A stretch of DNA of 64,000 nt from NCBI RefSeq assembly GCF_000012945.1, contig NC_007509.1:1054001-1118000 (forward strand), read 5' to 3'. Each line of letters begins with the position of its first letter. Position 1 is the first letter of the stretch. Both the position numbers and the translations under genes were made by a program. This stretch comes from Burkholderia lata (lineage in GTDB: Bacteria; Pseudomonadota; Gammaproteobacteria; Burkholderiales; Burkholderiaceae). The notes under the pieces are model-generated. The model saw only the letters and a program-made list of their open reading frames with translations, made no database searches and was not told the DNA's origin. Shown piece by piece: positions 1 to 8,557 of the stretch.

Positions 1-347
1 GCCCAGATGCTCCGAGGATCCTCGACGCCAAGTGGAAACTGATTGACGGAGCGGACCGTACCAACAACTATGGGCTTAAACAGGCCGATTTCTATCAACT
101 CTATGCCTACGGCCAGAAGTATCTCGGTGGCGTTGGCGAATTGAATTTGATCTATCCGCGCACGCGGCAGTTCGAGGCGGCGCTGAAGCCATTCTATTTC
201 ACTCCCGAGTTGCGCTTGCAAGTACTGCCGTTTGACCTAGACACTGCAACACTGCATGGCCTGAATTGGCTTGCGCCGGACTCTGAATTTCCCCCCAGTT
301 ATTTAGATTTGCAAGCCTATCCGCCCGGGGAGGCTGCTTACCGGTGA
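1..347 (+). CDS. mcrC: McrC-like restriction subunit, C-terminal part
   Basis: This is the 3' end of a gene that begins before the window; the reading frame is open from base 3 and stops at 345-347. The translation carries the nuclease-core signature of McrC, the partner of the McrB GTPase in 5-methylcytosine-specific restriction: ILDAKWK (catalytic D and K of a PD-(D/E)xK fold), then QADFYQLYAYGQKYL, LIYPRT and a PFDL motif near the end. In known systems McrC supplies the DNA cleavage activity and stimulates McrB translocation on methylated DNA. An mcrB-like gene would be expected just upstream, outside the window. The C-terminus looks complete. Confidence 0.88.
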   Translation, partial: PDAPRILDAKWKLIDGADRTNNYGLKQADFYQLYAYGQKYLGGVGELNLIYPRTRQFEAALKPFYFTPELRLQVLPFDLDTATLHGLNWLAPDSEFPPSYLDLQAYPPGEAAYR

Positions 348-762
348 TTCGATACACGCGAAGTCAGACCGTCACCTTCTGGGGTTCCTTTACATCCCGC
401 GTCCTCCGCCGTATGGAAAACGTCACATACGGAACACGCTAGTAGCAGTAGCGAAGTAGGCATGGATGACATTTATGCGCTAGAGAACAGCCGTTCCTGG
501 AATGCTGACGTGAAGGACCGCAACGGGTCGGTATCCGCTAGTCGGCCGCCACTGGATACCAACCGGCCGGGTTCGGCCATCATGCGACGGTCGCGAGAGA
601 TGCTAGCCGATCATTCGAGCGGCAGCCGCATCTCCATAGCGGCCATCCATCCGATCTCTCAAGATTGGCGGGCGGCTAGCCGGATAGGGATTCTGGTCGA
701 ATGCTGGTCGCAGAGAAGAGCCCTGATATCCTGCATGGGTCGGGTACTGGGCCATCCTCCTC
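348..762. other. Intergenic region after mcrC, no supported gene
   Basis: About 415 bases between the McrC stop and the next gene. A frame from 462 to 770 is open on the plus strand, but its composition does not look like protein (many scattered Ser/Arg, no recognisable motif), and it has no clear ribosome binding site. I see no convincing terminator or RNA gene. Confidence 0.5.
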
Positions 763-1881
763 ATGTTTGACGAATTCGTGTTGCAGTTGACGCTCTCGAT
801 GACCGGGAAGCGGCCCGGACCGCTATTTTCGGCCGCGACTGGGCTGCCAGTGCGAACTGGCCGGAAATTACTCGCTTATCCTAATGGGGCAGAGAAAATT
901 CGTGGGGCGATCGTCGCAGAATATGCTCGCGCGAATAAGTGCTTGATAGACGAGGCAGTGCGGCACTTTGACCGGTTTCCGGGCACACGTGCGCAGTGGC
1001 CGTCCCCTCTGGCCGATTGTGTTGCACTTACTCCACGATATGACCCGAAGCTTGGCAACTATGCTCGCTCGCTGAAACTGAGTCGCGAGTTAGATGAATG
1101 TGCGGCAACATTCAGGCGCTTGCGCGAGCTCGATGATGGTTTCGCAAAATTTCGGGAATTTCTGCTCGAAACCGACTACGTAACGGCCTCGTTTTTCCGG
1201 GATTTGAACGAGGACAATGTCGACGTTCCGCGACTCTGGTCGGCGTTTCTGGAATCGCATAGTTGGGAAGATGCGGATGAGCCTCTACGCGCTTTCGGCC
1301 TGAATGCCATCATGGATTGGTTAGCATGTTGGGACCTTGAATTCTGTATGGACTGGATCCCCAGGCTGACGCCGAATCCACTATTCACGCTTGTCGTGCC
1401 GTTCGTATCGCCGGAAGTGCTGGAGCAGAGGACGACGACTCTAAATGGGATGCGGGGCTGGTATCGGTTGCCTGTTGCGCGGCTTATCGATATCACTTCC
1501 GTATTGGCAAGCGGCGTTCTGAGCAGATCTATCCCCAAGCGAAAGCCATTTCTCGGAACTTTTGCCGTGTGGGCCAAAGTCACACCGCAATGGCTCGCGA
1601 ATCTGCGGACTGGCGAGCGCAAACTCACGTTGCGGTATTTCTCCGACATGTGGGAAAACGCAGTGGGCGATAAAGGCTCGGATATCGGCGCGCCCATCCC
1701 GCTGTTCGTGGCAGCCCATGCATTTACCGTACTGTGCGTCCGACAAAATGGGTCTCGCGTTGCCCAAATCGTAACTGTGGATGTAGACCGATACCGGGCG
1801 ATGTGGAACAGGCATCTGGATGCGGCAATTGCGGCGGGTGCCAAGCCTGGCACCCGTCCGTGGCCGCTGGTTTTGCAATAG
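763..1881 (+). CDS. Hypothetical protein, 372 aa
   Basis: I do not recognise this family. The product is 372 residues, soluble, with no signal peptide or membrane segment, and is rich in Trp and Arg (for example MDWLACWDLEFCMDWIPRL near residues 186-204). The N-terminal part (about 1-75) is basic; the C-terminus has DVDRYRAMWNRHLDAAI. The gene follows mcrC after about 415 bases on the same strand, and its composition is less GC-rich than that of most genes further on, which suits an accessory defence island. The ATG at 763 lacks a good Shine-Dalgarno sequence, so the start is uncertain. Function unknown; a defence-related role is only a guess from position. Confidence 0.6.
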   Translation: MFDEFVLQLTLSMTGKRPGPLFSAATGLPVRTGRKLLAYPNGAEKIRGAIVAEYARANKCLIDEAVRHFDRFPGTRAQWPSPLADCVALTPRYDPKLGNYARSLKLSRELDECAATFRRLRELDDGFAKFREFLLETDYVTASFFRDLNEDNVDVPRLWSAFLESHSWEDADEPLRAFGLNAIMDWLACWDLEFCMDWIPRLTPNPLFTLVVPFVSPEVLEQRTTTLNGMRGWYRLPVARLIDITSVLASGVLSRSIPKRKPFLGTFAVWAKVTPQWLANLRTGERKLTLRYFSDMWENAVGDKGSDIGAPIPLFVAAHAFTVLCVRQNGSRVAQIVTVDVDRYRAMWNRHLDAAIAAGAKPGTRPWPLVLQ

Positions 1882-1896
1882 CCCGCGTCGAGTCGC

Positions 1897-2076
1897 TTAT
1901 TTCTTGCCGCCAGTCGGTTTTCCGGTACTGCGAGCGGCTGTAGACGTGGCACGGGCAGCAAAGCTTCCAGGGGCGACCTTCCCCCCATTGGCTCGAGCCG
2001 TCGCTCCTTGAATGCGTGCAGCGTCAGTCGCGGTCATTGGCGAGCGGGGGCCGTTGCCGGTTCGTGATTTAGTCAT
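1897..2076 (-). CDS. Small SMP-motif (seed maturation protein-like) protein, 59 aa
   Basis: A 59-residue basic, Gly/Ala/Thr-rich protein with one copy of the seed-maturation-protein (SMP, LEA-related) motif: TATDAARIQGATARANGG followed by KVAPGSFAARATSTAAR. Plant SMP proteins are disordered and linked to desiccation; short bacterial proteins with this motif are known only as hypotheticals, so the role is open. I chose the ATG at 2076 because AAGGG lies about 8 bases upstream; a GTG at 2085 would add three residues. The gene is convergent with the 372-aa hypothetical gene, whose stop is only 15 bases away. Confidence 0.7.
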   Translation of the reverse strand: MTKSRTGNGPRSPMTATDAARIQGATARANGGKVAPGSFAARATSTAARSTGKPTGGKK

Positions 2077-2541
2077 GATGTTCACCCTTTAACGATATTG
2101 AGTTGGGTGTACCCCAGATGGGCGACGCGAGGACAATTGTCTGGGCGATTCTCCACGAATTAATCCCGTTTTTCTGACGAAATTGCGATCCCGCAATGGG
2201 ATGGATTGGCTGGGCCTCGTGCCGGTTACCTAACCGCGATTCCGAATTTGAGGGGCAGGTGGGGTGCTCTGACCGGTCACTCCGTGTCTCGGCTGGCGAC
2301 CGGCTGGTTTGGGTCGTGCGCCGTCGATCATTGACAAGCGCCAGACTGCCGGCAGCGATCACTTCGCCGAACTTTTAGAGACGGCCCGGTACTTTACGGC
2401 GTGGCGGCGCCGCGTCATCCGTTCGATTGCAATGGCTGAAATCGCTGACGTTAGCCCAACGGCGCTCGCTGCTTGCGCCTATCGTGCTGAACAGAAGTCT
2501 GTCCAGCGTGCTACGGCAACGCCGAGGTGTGACCCGAACAA
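2077..2541. other. Intergenic region, no supported gene
   Basis: About 465 bases between two minus-strand genes. It must hold the promoter of the SMP-motif gene in its left part. Overlapping frames on both strands are open but give low-complexity, motif-free translations. No repeat or RNA gene was recognised. Confidence 0.5.
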
Positions 2542-3423
2542 TCAGTCAACCCGGTACCAGTGACCAGATTCTGGACACACAGCGGCCGGTGCGCCGTTCG
2601 ACCAGACTTGCTCCTCATCCAGGTGCAGCGAGGTCGAAGGGTCGATGTCGAAGACTACCTTCAGTGCTTGCCCAACATGGGCATCTTCGATAGGAAGCTC
2701 CCAAGTCAGGAATATCTGGATGCAATCCTGGTCCGTCGCGAAGTCGGCCGCATTAAAGCCGCTGCTGCGGCGCTGAATGACGCCATGAGGCTGGCCGGTA
2801 TCGAATATCACAGCTGTCCCCCGGGTCAGGGGAATGCGATGGCCCGTAGAGGGAAAATGCAGGTCCAGCCCCCGGTCCTCGCTCAGGAATAGATTGCAGA
2901 ATGCCGCACCGCCATATTGCGCACCGTCATGGTGGTACCTCGCGCCACGACAGGCCATGAGGGCTACGTCACTGGAGGCAAGCACGGAGGGCAATCCTAG
3001 TGCGCACGTCCAGTCGGACATGGCCTGCACGCAGCGCTTATAGTCCGGCCAGCGCGCTTGCGTTCGCGCCAAAGGCATAGCTTCGACGTCCCCGGGTTCC
3101 AGGACGAGCCGCGACGATGTTTCTCTTTCCCAGTCCGCAAGCACGCGTGCAGAGGGAACGGGCACGTCGACCGTGCCTGATAGAACGATGTCACTTACGC
3201 GTCGACTGCGGATGGCGTCGCCGCTCCAGAAATAGGAAGTCAGCATGTCTCGAATTCGACGCTGTCGAAGGGGGGCATCTGGGCGATTGTAACGATTCAG
3301 CCTGATCACGTCGGCGAAAACGGCCAGTTCCGGTCGTTCGCATGAAGCGATGGCGGGACATTCAAACGTCGGGTGGGCGTTCAAAAGCGGACGCCCGATC
3401 GATGTATCGCGCACCGGCACCAT
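2542..3423 (-). CDS. 2OG-Fe(II)-oxygenase-like hypothetical protein, 293 aa
   Basis: A 293-residue soluble protein. The C-terminal half resembles a double-stranded beta-helix 2-oxoglutarate/Fe(II) oxygenase: ARYHHDGAQYGG gives a possible His-x-Asp metal pair around residues 162-164, and RGTAVIFDTGQPHGVIQR around 210-228 gives the distal His followed by an Arg that could bind 2-oxoglutarate. The N-terminal 100 residues match nothing I know. The start is ATG at 3423 with AGG about 8 bases upstream. The oxygenase assignment rests on motif spacing only; the substrate is unknown. It could also be a non-catalytic member of the fold. Confidence 0.6.
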   Translation of the reverse strand: MVPVRDTSIGRPLLNAHPTFECPAIASCERPELAVFADVIRLNRYNRPDAPLRQRRIRDMLTSYFWSGDAIRSRRVSDIVLSGTVDVPVPSARVLADWERETSSRLVLEPGDVEAMPLARTQARWPDYKRCVQAMSDWTCALGLPSVLASSDVALMACRGARYHHDGAQYGGAAFCNLFLSEDRGLDLHFPSTGHRIPLTRGTAVIFDTGQPHGVIQRRSSGFNAADFATDQDCIQIFLTWELPIEDAHVGQALKVVFDIDPSTSLHLDEEQVWSNGAPAAVCPESGHWYRVD

Positions 3424-3663
3424 CGGAAACCTGTCGCGGAAATCTCATTGCTGCTCCGATTCAAAGAGGCGAATGCTTTCTATCGCGCCTTCGAGCGCTG
3501 AACCGCAACAACACCCGATGAAATTGGGGACGACGGGTGCGTCCCGCTGAACCAGTCTGACGCGATCGCCCGGCCAATCCGTGCCGAGGTACGGGCCAAT
3601 GGCAATTGCTGCACGCGCATCCATCTTCCATGCCGGATCGAGCATCCTCGGGGACTGGAACGC

Positions 3664-4587
3664 TCACGACTCCCCGTCGAACGACTGCTTCAAGCGATGG
3701 CGCAGATCTTCGAGCAGCCAGCTTCCTGCACGGCCCAGAGGTCGGTCGCGAACATGTGCCGCGTAGATAGGCAGCGATCCCGTTGGCGACAACGCTTCAT
3801 CGGCAGTGTCCAGCTCGACGAGGCTACCGTCGGCCAGATACGGCTCGACGATATACGGCGGCATCTTGCACCAGCCAAAGCCAGCACGAAGGAAATCGAG
3901 TCGCCTGCCAAGATCGACGAAGCGCCAGATGCGACGCCCAATGACGCCGTGCCGGGGGCCCTCCGCGCCATAGGCATCGGACAAAACGAGCTGCACGTGC
4001 GACTCCAGATCGTATCGGGTGAGCGGCCGGCCAAGGCGAACGAGCGGGTGATCGGCGGCGGCGACAGGCACCAGCGTCAGGTCCATGAGCGGATAGGCGA
4101 TCAGGTCGTCCGGAATGGACGGCAACAGCAGGCACAGTGCGAGCGATGCTGCGTTGTCGCGCAGACGTTGTTCGGCGCCGCCCACCCCCTCGGTGGAGAA
4201 CGAAACCGGCAGGTCCGGGAAAGCATCGTGCAACGCACGCAGACTGGCTATGAGCGGCGCGGTCGGGACCAGCGGGTCGATCGCCACGGTGATTGACGGT
4301 TCAAGCCCTGTCTTCGTACCTGCCGCAATGGCCTCGAATCGGTCTGCGCTCGCCAGGACGGCGCGGGCCTGCTCAACGAGCGCGCGGCCAACCGGTGTCA
4401 GCACGGGTCGTTGTCGGGTGCGGTCGAACAGTTCGATTCCCTGTGTTTCCTCGAGCGTTCTGACCGACTGGCTGATGGCCGACTGAACGCGCCCAAGTGC
4501 GCGGCCAGCGGCCGAGAAACTGCCGACATCGCTAATGGTTACGAGGACACGCAACTGATCGAGTGTGAGACTGCCGATCAAATCCAT
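3664..4587 (-). CDS. LysR-family transcriptional regulator
   Basis: A 307-aa LysR regulator. The winged helix-turn-helix is at residues 5-65 (LTLDQLRVLVTISDVGSFSAAGRALGR, then QSAISQSVRTLEE), followed by the usual linker helix and a two-subdomain effector-binding domain. It is divergent from the azoreductase gene at 4758, so it probably controls that gene and itself from the shared 170-base region. I took ATG 4587 as start since the HTH then begins at the usual distance; an upstream GTG at 4623 is the alternative. The inducer is unknown; quinones or azo/electrophilic compounds are plausible given the neighbour. Confidence 0.9.
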   Translation of the reverse strand: MDLIGSLTLDQLRVLVTISDVGSFSAAGRALGRVQSAISQSVRTLEETQGIELFDRTRQRPVLTPVGRALVEQARAVLASADRFEAIAAGTKTGLEPSITVAIDPLVPTAPLIASLRALHDAFPDLPVSFSTEGVGGAEQRLRDNAASLALCLLLPSIPDDLIAYPLMDLTLVPVAAADHPLVRLGRPLTRYDLESHVQLVLSDAYGAEGPRHGVIGRRIWRFVDLGRRLDFLRAGFGWCKMPPYIVEPYLADGSLVELDTADEALSPTGSLPIYAAHVRDRPLGRAGSWLLEDLRHRLKQSFDGES

Positions 4588-4757
4588 CTCTAAATGTGAT
4601 TGAAACCATCGAAATTTAATCACTTCCTGAGTTAGGTGTCACGTCTTATATTGCGTTGCCTGTTCGCAGGCTTGCGCATCACGCGATGCGGCGCGTCTTG
4701 CAGAAAATCCGTCCGGCAAGACCGTTCTCCCATCCATCAACGTCAAAGGTTCCTCGC

Positions 4758-5390
4758 ATGCCCACCTTGCTCGTAGTCGAAGCCAGCCCGCGCGGCGAAC
4801 AGTCCATCTCCCGTGGACTCACGAAAATGTTCGTCAATCAATGGAAGCGGGAACAGCACGACGGCCGCGTGATCCAGCGCGACCTGATGGCGACCGACCT
4901 GCCGTTTGTGACGATGCCGTGGCTCGGCGCCTATTTCACGCCCCCGGAACATCAAACGCAGGATATGAAAAACCTTCTGCGTCTTTCCGATGAACTCGTG
5001 GCGGAGATACTGTCCGCTGACCACATCGTCATTGGCACGCCGGTTTACAACTACAACGTCCCCGCCGTGCTGAAGGCGTATATCGACCATATCGTGCGAA
5101 AAGGCAAAACGCTGGGCTTCTCCGGCGAAGGTCTGGTTAAAGGCAAGGCATGCACGATCGTGATGGCGTCCGGTGGCGCTTACACGCCGGATTCGCCCAT
5201 TCGGGACCGCGATATCGCGACCGGCTATTTGCGACTGATCCTCAAGGTGATCGGGATTGAAGACGTCACGGTCATCGCAGGGGGGAACGCAAAGGCGGTC
5301 GATATGGGTGAAATATCGCGTAGCGACTTCCTCGAAGCGTTCGCGTCCGATATGGCTGACGCAGCGGCAAGACCCGTAGTGCAGGTGTAA
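4758..5390 (+). CDS. azoR: FMN-dependent NADH:quinone/azo reductase (AzoR family)
   Basis: A 210-aa flavodoxin-fold reductase. It shows the N-terminal phosphate loop [16 protein letters not shown] (residues 5-20), the [22 protein letters not shown] signature of the AzoR/quinone-reductase family (about 94-115), and a SGGAYT FMN-binding loop around 137-142. Family members transfer two electrons from NADH to quinones or azo bonds and protect against electrophile stress in the cytosol. ATG 4758 is preceded by AAAGGT 7 bases upstream; an in-frame start at 4656 would add a non-conserved extension. It is divergent from the LysR gene, its likely regulator. Confidence 0.9.
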   Translation: MPTLLVVEASPRGEQSISRGLTKMFVNQWKREQHDGRVIQRDLMATDLPFVTMPWLGAYFTPPEHQTQDMKNLLRLSDELVAEILSADHIVIGTPVYNYNVPAVLKAYIDHIVRKGKTLGFSGEGLVKGKACTIVMASGGAYTPDSPIRDRDIATGYLRLILKVIGIEDVTVIAGGNAKAVDMGEISRSDFLEAFASDMADAAARPVVQV

Positions 5391-5633
5391 ATCTGGGCGG
5401 CCGGCATCCTCACAAACCGGCCACTCGATTGGCTGCAATGGACAGACGGGTTCGGGTAGCTGCAGTCAACCGGGCGCAACGCAATGCCACTGCGTTGGCG
5501 CCGCAGTCAACCAATCGCACGAACTCCGACGACCGCCCCGACGCCGGTGGAGCAACTGAACGTAAATCGCCGATTTTCTGCGCACACCGTGGCCGATACT
5601 CTGGCGCCCTACGCCCACGCCTGCCCCGCGCCG

Positions 5634-6725
5634 TCACGTCTGCATGACCAGCGACGTCAGTTGCGCCGCGCGCGCCACGGCCGTCTTCGCGTAGATCGAT
5701 TTGATCTGCGTGCGGATCGTGCCGATCGACACACCGCGCAGCGCCGCGCATTCCTGCGGCGACAGCCCGTCGCAGCACAGCAGCACGGCGAGATCGGCCT
5801 CGGCCGACGACAGCCCGTAGAACACGCGCAGCCGCTGCGCGCGGGCCGACGGCGAACGCAGGTCGGCGGCCGTCATCAGTGTCGCGACGCCCGGCCGCTC
5901 GCGCATCAGGCGCGATTGCTCGGGCACCGGCATCAGCGCCAGCGGCAGCGGTTCGCCCGTTACGCGCCGCAACAGCAGCCCGCCGCGCGCGTACGCGTGC
6001 CGCCATTGCGCATCGTCGACACAGCCTTCCGGCACGAATCGCCCGTTCACGACCCGCAGCGCCGGTTCCGCCGCGATCATTTGATCGGCCGCGCGATTCG
6101 TATAGCGCAGTTCACGCTGCGCGCCGAGCAGGAAGACCGGCACCGGAATCGCATCGAGCGCCGATTCGGCGGCGGCCACGCGCGCCTCGAGCTCGCCGAT
6201 CCGTGCCTGGATCTGCAGCGCGCGGCTGATGTGCATCCCCATGTTTTCGATCGCGTGGCGCTGATCGTCGGAAAGGCCCTGCGATTCGGGGCCGCCCTGG
6301 ACGCTGAGGAATGCGCCGGAACCCTCGCTGCGATGGATGTACAGGCCCGAGATGCTGCCGAGCCCGTAAGGGTGAAGGAATTCCTGGTAGAACGCGCTGT
6401 GCGCGCGCTGGTGCGCGGACAGGTGCTTGACGTCCTCGAACCAGCGGCCCGCCGGCCAGTTGGCGGCGACCGGCACGACCGGGTCGTACAGATAGAACTC
6501 GGTGTTGTAGGTGTGGTAACACGCGGCGACCCATGACGCGTCGTCACCCGCCGCCTGCTCGATCGCCGGCACCCGCGCCGCGTCGTCGAAAGACAGCAGC
6601 GTGACCATGCGCACGCCGACCCACGATCGCAGCCCGTCCAGCACCGTTTCCCATCTTTGATCGCCCAGTGCCGCAGCGTAGACGTCATCGATCCATGCCG
6701 ATGGAATCATCCCGTTCATTTGCAT
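5634..6725 (-). CDS. LuxR-type HTH transcriptional regulator, 363 aa
   Basis: A 363-residue regulator whose C-terminal 65 residues form a LuxR/FixJ-type HTH: LSSAEADLAVLLCCDGLSPQ, then ECAALRGVSIGTIRTQIKSIYAKTAVARAAQL. The first 230 residues lack an acyl-homoserine-lactone domain; a region after residue 175 (AIPVPVFLLGAQRELRYTNRAA) resembles a PAS module. This N-PAS-LuxR arrangement occurs in several Burkholderia orphan regulators. The gene is divergent from the hisC attenuator region; whether it controls hisC is unknown. No ligand is evident. Confidence 0.88.
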   Translation of the reverse strand: MQMNGMIPSAWIDDVYAAALGDQRWETVLDGLRSWVGVRMVTLLSFDDAARVPAIEQAAGDDASWVAACYHTYNTEFYLYDPVVPVAANWPAGRWFEDVKHLSAHQRAHSAFYQEFLHPYGLGSISGLYIHRSEGSGAFLSVQGGPESQGLSDDQRHAIENMGMHISRALQIQARIGELEARVAAAESALDAIPVPVFLLGAQRELRYTNRAADQMIAAEPALRVVNGRFVPEGCVDDAQWRHAYARGGLLLRRVTGEPLPLALMPVPEQSRLMRERPGVATLMTAADLRSPSARAQRLRVFYGLSSAEADLAVLLCCDGLSPQECAALRGVSIGTIRTQIKSIYAKTAVARAAQLTSLVMQT

Positions 6726-6926
6726 CTGGCCACCCCGCGCCGTGCGTTTTTGTCGAACGTCTTCTGCGCATCTTAGTCAATCGGCGCCAACGTTTAAATC
6801 ACTCGTTCGTGTTTGATCGAAATACCACGTTTGTTACCGTTTATCGTCAGACGTAATAGCCGCTATTCCGGTCCACGCGGCGCTGCCGGCTTTTCATCCG
6901 GATCACGGTATGCCATGATGCGGCGC

Positions 6927-7007
6927 ATGACGATTCGAAACACCACGCTCTCGCTGCACCATCACCACGGACGCCCCCTGTTGCGCCGCGGCTCGTTTCG
7001 CATCTAG
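6927..7007 (+). CDS. hisL: Histidine leader peptide, 26 aa
   Basis: A short frame, MTIRNTTLSLHHHHGRPLL and seven more residues, stops at 7007. Four consecutive His codons (CAC CAT CAC CAC, 6957-6968) form a histidine sensor like that of enterobacterial his operons, although only four residues long and followed by Arg-rich sequence. About 40 bases downstream lies a textbook intrinsic terminator (7046-7071), and 123 bases downstream starts a histidinol-phosphate aminotransferase gene. The layout fits transcription attenuation: stalled ribosomes at the His run would prevent terminator folding when charged tRNA-His is scarce. In-frame ATGs at 6915 and 6918 are alternative starts. Confidence 0.75.
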   Translation: MTIRNTTLSLHHHHGRPLLRRGSFRI

Positions 7008-7014
7008 CAATTGC

Positions 7015-7071
7015 ATCGGGTGAATACCCGATCAAGACGACAACCAAGGCGCCTCCGGCGCCTTTTTTGTT
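7015..7071 (+). terminator. his attenuator: pause hairpin plus intrinsic terminator
   Basis: First hairpin: ATCGGGT (7015-7021), GAAT loop, ACCCGAT (7026-7032). Second hairpin: AAGGCGCC (7046-7053), TCC loop, GGCGCCTT (7057-7064), followed by a T-rich run TTTTTGTTTTTT. The second is a strong rho-independent terminator placed before the hisC start and after the His-codon leader. A GCGCC at 6983-6987 could compete for the terminator's left arm; full alternative folding was not computed. Confidence 0.85.
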
Positions 7072-7129
7072 TTTTGCCGCCTGAAAAACCGGCTGCGCCG
7101 GTCAATCGAACCCGTATGGAGTGTTTTCA

Positions 7130-8242
7130 ATGCAACAGCCCTGGAAAGCAGTCGCCTTGTCGGATTTACCGCTCCGCGAGGATCTCAAGTTGCAGCACGC
7201 GTACGGGGCGCCGCAGCTCGATGTGCCGGTCTGCCTGAACGTCAACGAGAATCCCTATCCGCCGTCGCCCGCGCTCGTCGAGCGCATCGCGACCGCGGTG
7301 GCCGACGCCGCGCGCGCGGCGAACCGCTATCCCGATCGCGACTTTGCCGCGCTGCGCTCGCATCTGGCGGCGTACCTGACGCACGACACCGGCGTGACGG
7401 TCGACGCATCGAGCGTCTGGGCGGCCAACGGCTCGAATGAAGTGATCCAGCAGATCCTGCAGGCATTCGGCGGCCCGGGGCGATCGGCGCTGGCCTTCAC
7501 GCCCGCGTATCCCATGTATGACGAATACTGCCGCACGACTTTCACGCGCCTGCATACGTTGCCGCGCACCGAGGATTTCGCGCTGGATCTGAATCAGGCC
7601 CTCGACAGCATTCGCGCGCACCAGCCGGGCGTGGTGCTGCTGACGTCGCCGAACAACCCGACCGGCACCGCGCTGCCGATTGACGATATCCGCGCGATAC
7701 TCGACGCCGCACCGGGCGTGGTCGTCGTCGACGAAGCCTATGCGGAGTTCCGGCGTCACGGCGTCCCCAGCGCAGTGACGCTGCTGCCGGCGTATCCGCG
7801 GCTCATCGTCACCCGCACGCTGAGCAAGGCGTTCAAGTTCGCGGGCGGCCGCGTCGGGTATTGCGCGTGCGCGCCTGCGATCGTCGAAGCATTGAAGCTG
7901 GTTCGATTGCCCTATCACCTGTCCGCCTTTACCCAGGCGGCGGCCTGCGCGGCGCTGGTCGCGCGTGACGAGATGCTGTCGCAAGTGGAGGCGATCAAGG
8001 CCGAGCGCGATTCGACCGTCGACTGGCTGCGTGGCCTGGGCCTCACGGTGGCCGATTCCGACGCCAACTTCGTGATGTTCGGCGAGTTTGCGGATCGGCA
8101 CCGGATCTGGAGCGGCCTCCTGCGCCGCGGTGTGCTGATTCGCGAGTCGGGCCCGCCGCCGTATCTTCGCGTGTCCATCGGCACCGGCGCGGAGATGGCC
8201 GCGTTTCGTGCGGCCCTGCTTGACGTGATGGCGCTCGAATAA
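7130..8242 (+). CDS. hisC: Histidinol-phosphate aminotransferase (HisC paralogue)
   Basis: A 370-aa class I/II PLP aminotransferase. HisC features are LNVNENPYPPSP (residues 34-45), SPNNPTGT for substrate and cofactor contact, VVDEAYAEF with the PLP-binding Asp, and the Schiff-base lysine in TRTLSKAFKFAGGRVGY. It interconverts histidinol phosphate and imidazole-acetol phosphate with 2-oxoglutarate/glutamate. It stands alone, not in a his operon, so it is probably a second copy. ATG 7130 follows GGAG by 8 bases; GTG 7121 overlaps that site. Expression is probably governed by the His leader and terminator immediately upstream. Another aromatic aminotransferase role is possible. Confidence 0.9.
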   Translation: MQQPWKAVALSDLPLREDLKLQHAYGAPQLDVPVCLNVNENPYPPSPALVERIATAVADAARAANRYPDRDFAALRSHLAAYLTHDTGVTVDASSVWAANGSNEVIQQILQAFGGPGRSALAFTPAYPMYDEYCRTTFTRLHTLPRTEDFALDLNQALDSIRAHQPGVVLLTSPNNPTGTALPIDDIRAILDAAPGVVVVDEAYAEFRRHGVPSAVTLLPAYPRLIVTRTLSKAFKFAGGRVGYCACAPAIVEALKLVRLPYHLSAFTQAAACAALVARDEMLSQVEAIKAERDSTVDWLRGLGLTVADSDANFVMFGEFADRHRIWSGLLRRGVLIRESGPPPYLRVSIGTGAEMAAFRAALLDVMALE

Positions 8243-8243
8243 G

Positions 8244-8261
8244 CGACCGGCCATCCGGTCG
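8244..8261 (+). terminator. Hairpin after hisC
   Basis: CGACCGG (8244-8250), CCAT loop, CCGGTCG (8255-8261) directly follows the hisC stop. It lacks a clear T-run, so termination is plausible but not certain. Confidence 0.4.
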
Positions 8262-8305
8262 ACGACGCGATGGCGCGCATGCTCGCGCGGCATCCGACGG
8301 TGTAC

Positions 8306-8557
8306 TTACTTCATCGTCGCGAACCGCATTTCCATCGCGTTGATCTTCGCGAGCACCGCTTCGCTGAGCTTTCTGACATGGCGAGGCACATCGGGCGCCG
8401 ACAGCAGCTCCTCGATTCGCCCTCGCCAGTAGCTCGGATGCCGCACACGCGCCGCACCCGACATCGACACATCGTCAGCGTTCGGCTCGCTGTCCAGGAG
8501 AGCGACCATTCTCTGAATGTGAGAGAGCTCTCGTTCCGCATAGTCTCGTGCCAGCAT
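8306..8557 (-). CDS. Small hypothetical protein, 83 aa
   Basis: An 83-residue soluble, helix-rich protein starting MLARDYAERELSHIQRMVALL, with no recognised domain. Charged residues are spaced as in a helical bundle (RVRHPSYWRGRIEELLSAPD, then RHVRKLSEAVLAKINAMEM). It is convergent with hisC. The start at 8557 has GGGGA about 13 bases upstream, a long spacing. Composition and codon use look like a real gene; function unknown. Confidence 0.65.
   Translation of the reverse strand: MLARDYAERELSHIQRMVALLDSEPNADDVSMSGAARVRHPSYWRGRIEELLSAPDVPRHVRKLSEAVLAKINAMEMRFATMK

Noticed and set aside
462..770. Open frame of 102 codons after mcrC
   Set aside because: No ribosome binding site, no motif and protein-unlike composition; it overlaps the next gene's start and is probably chance.
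3445..3645. 66-codon minus-strand frame with a CCCG motif, upstream of the oxygenase-like gene; a peptide substrate was considered
   Set aside because: Both possible starts have the purine stretch directly against the ATG, and there are no known precursor-peptide features; evidence too thin.
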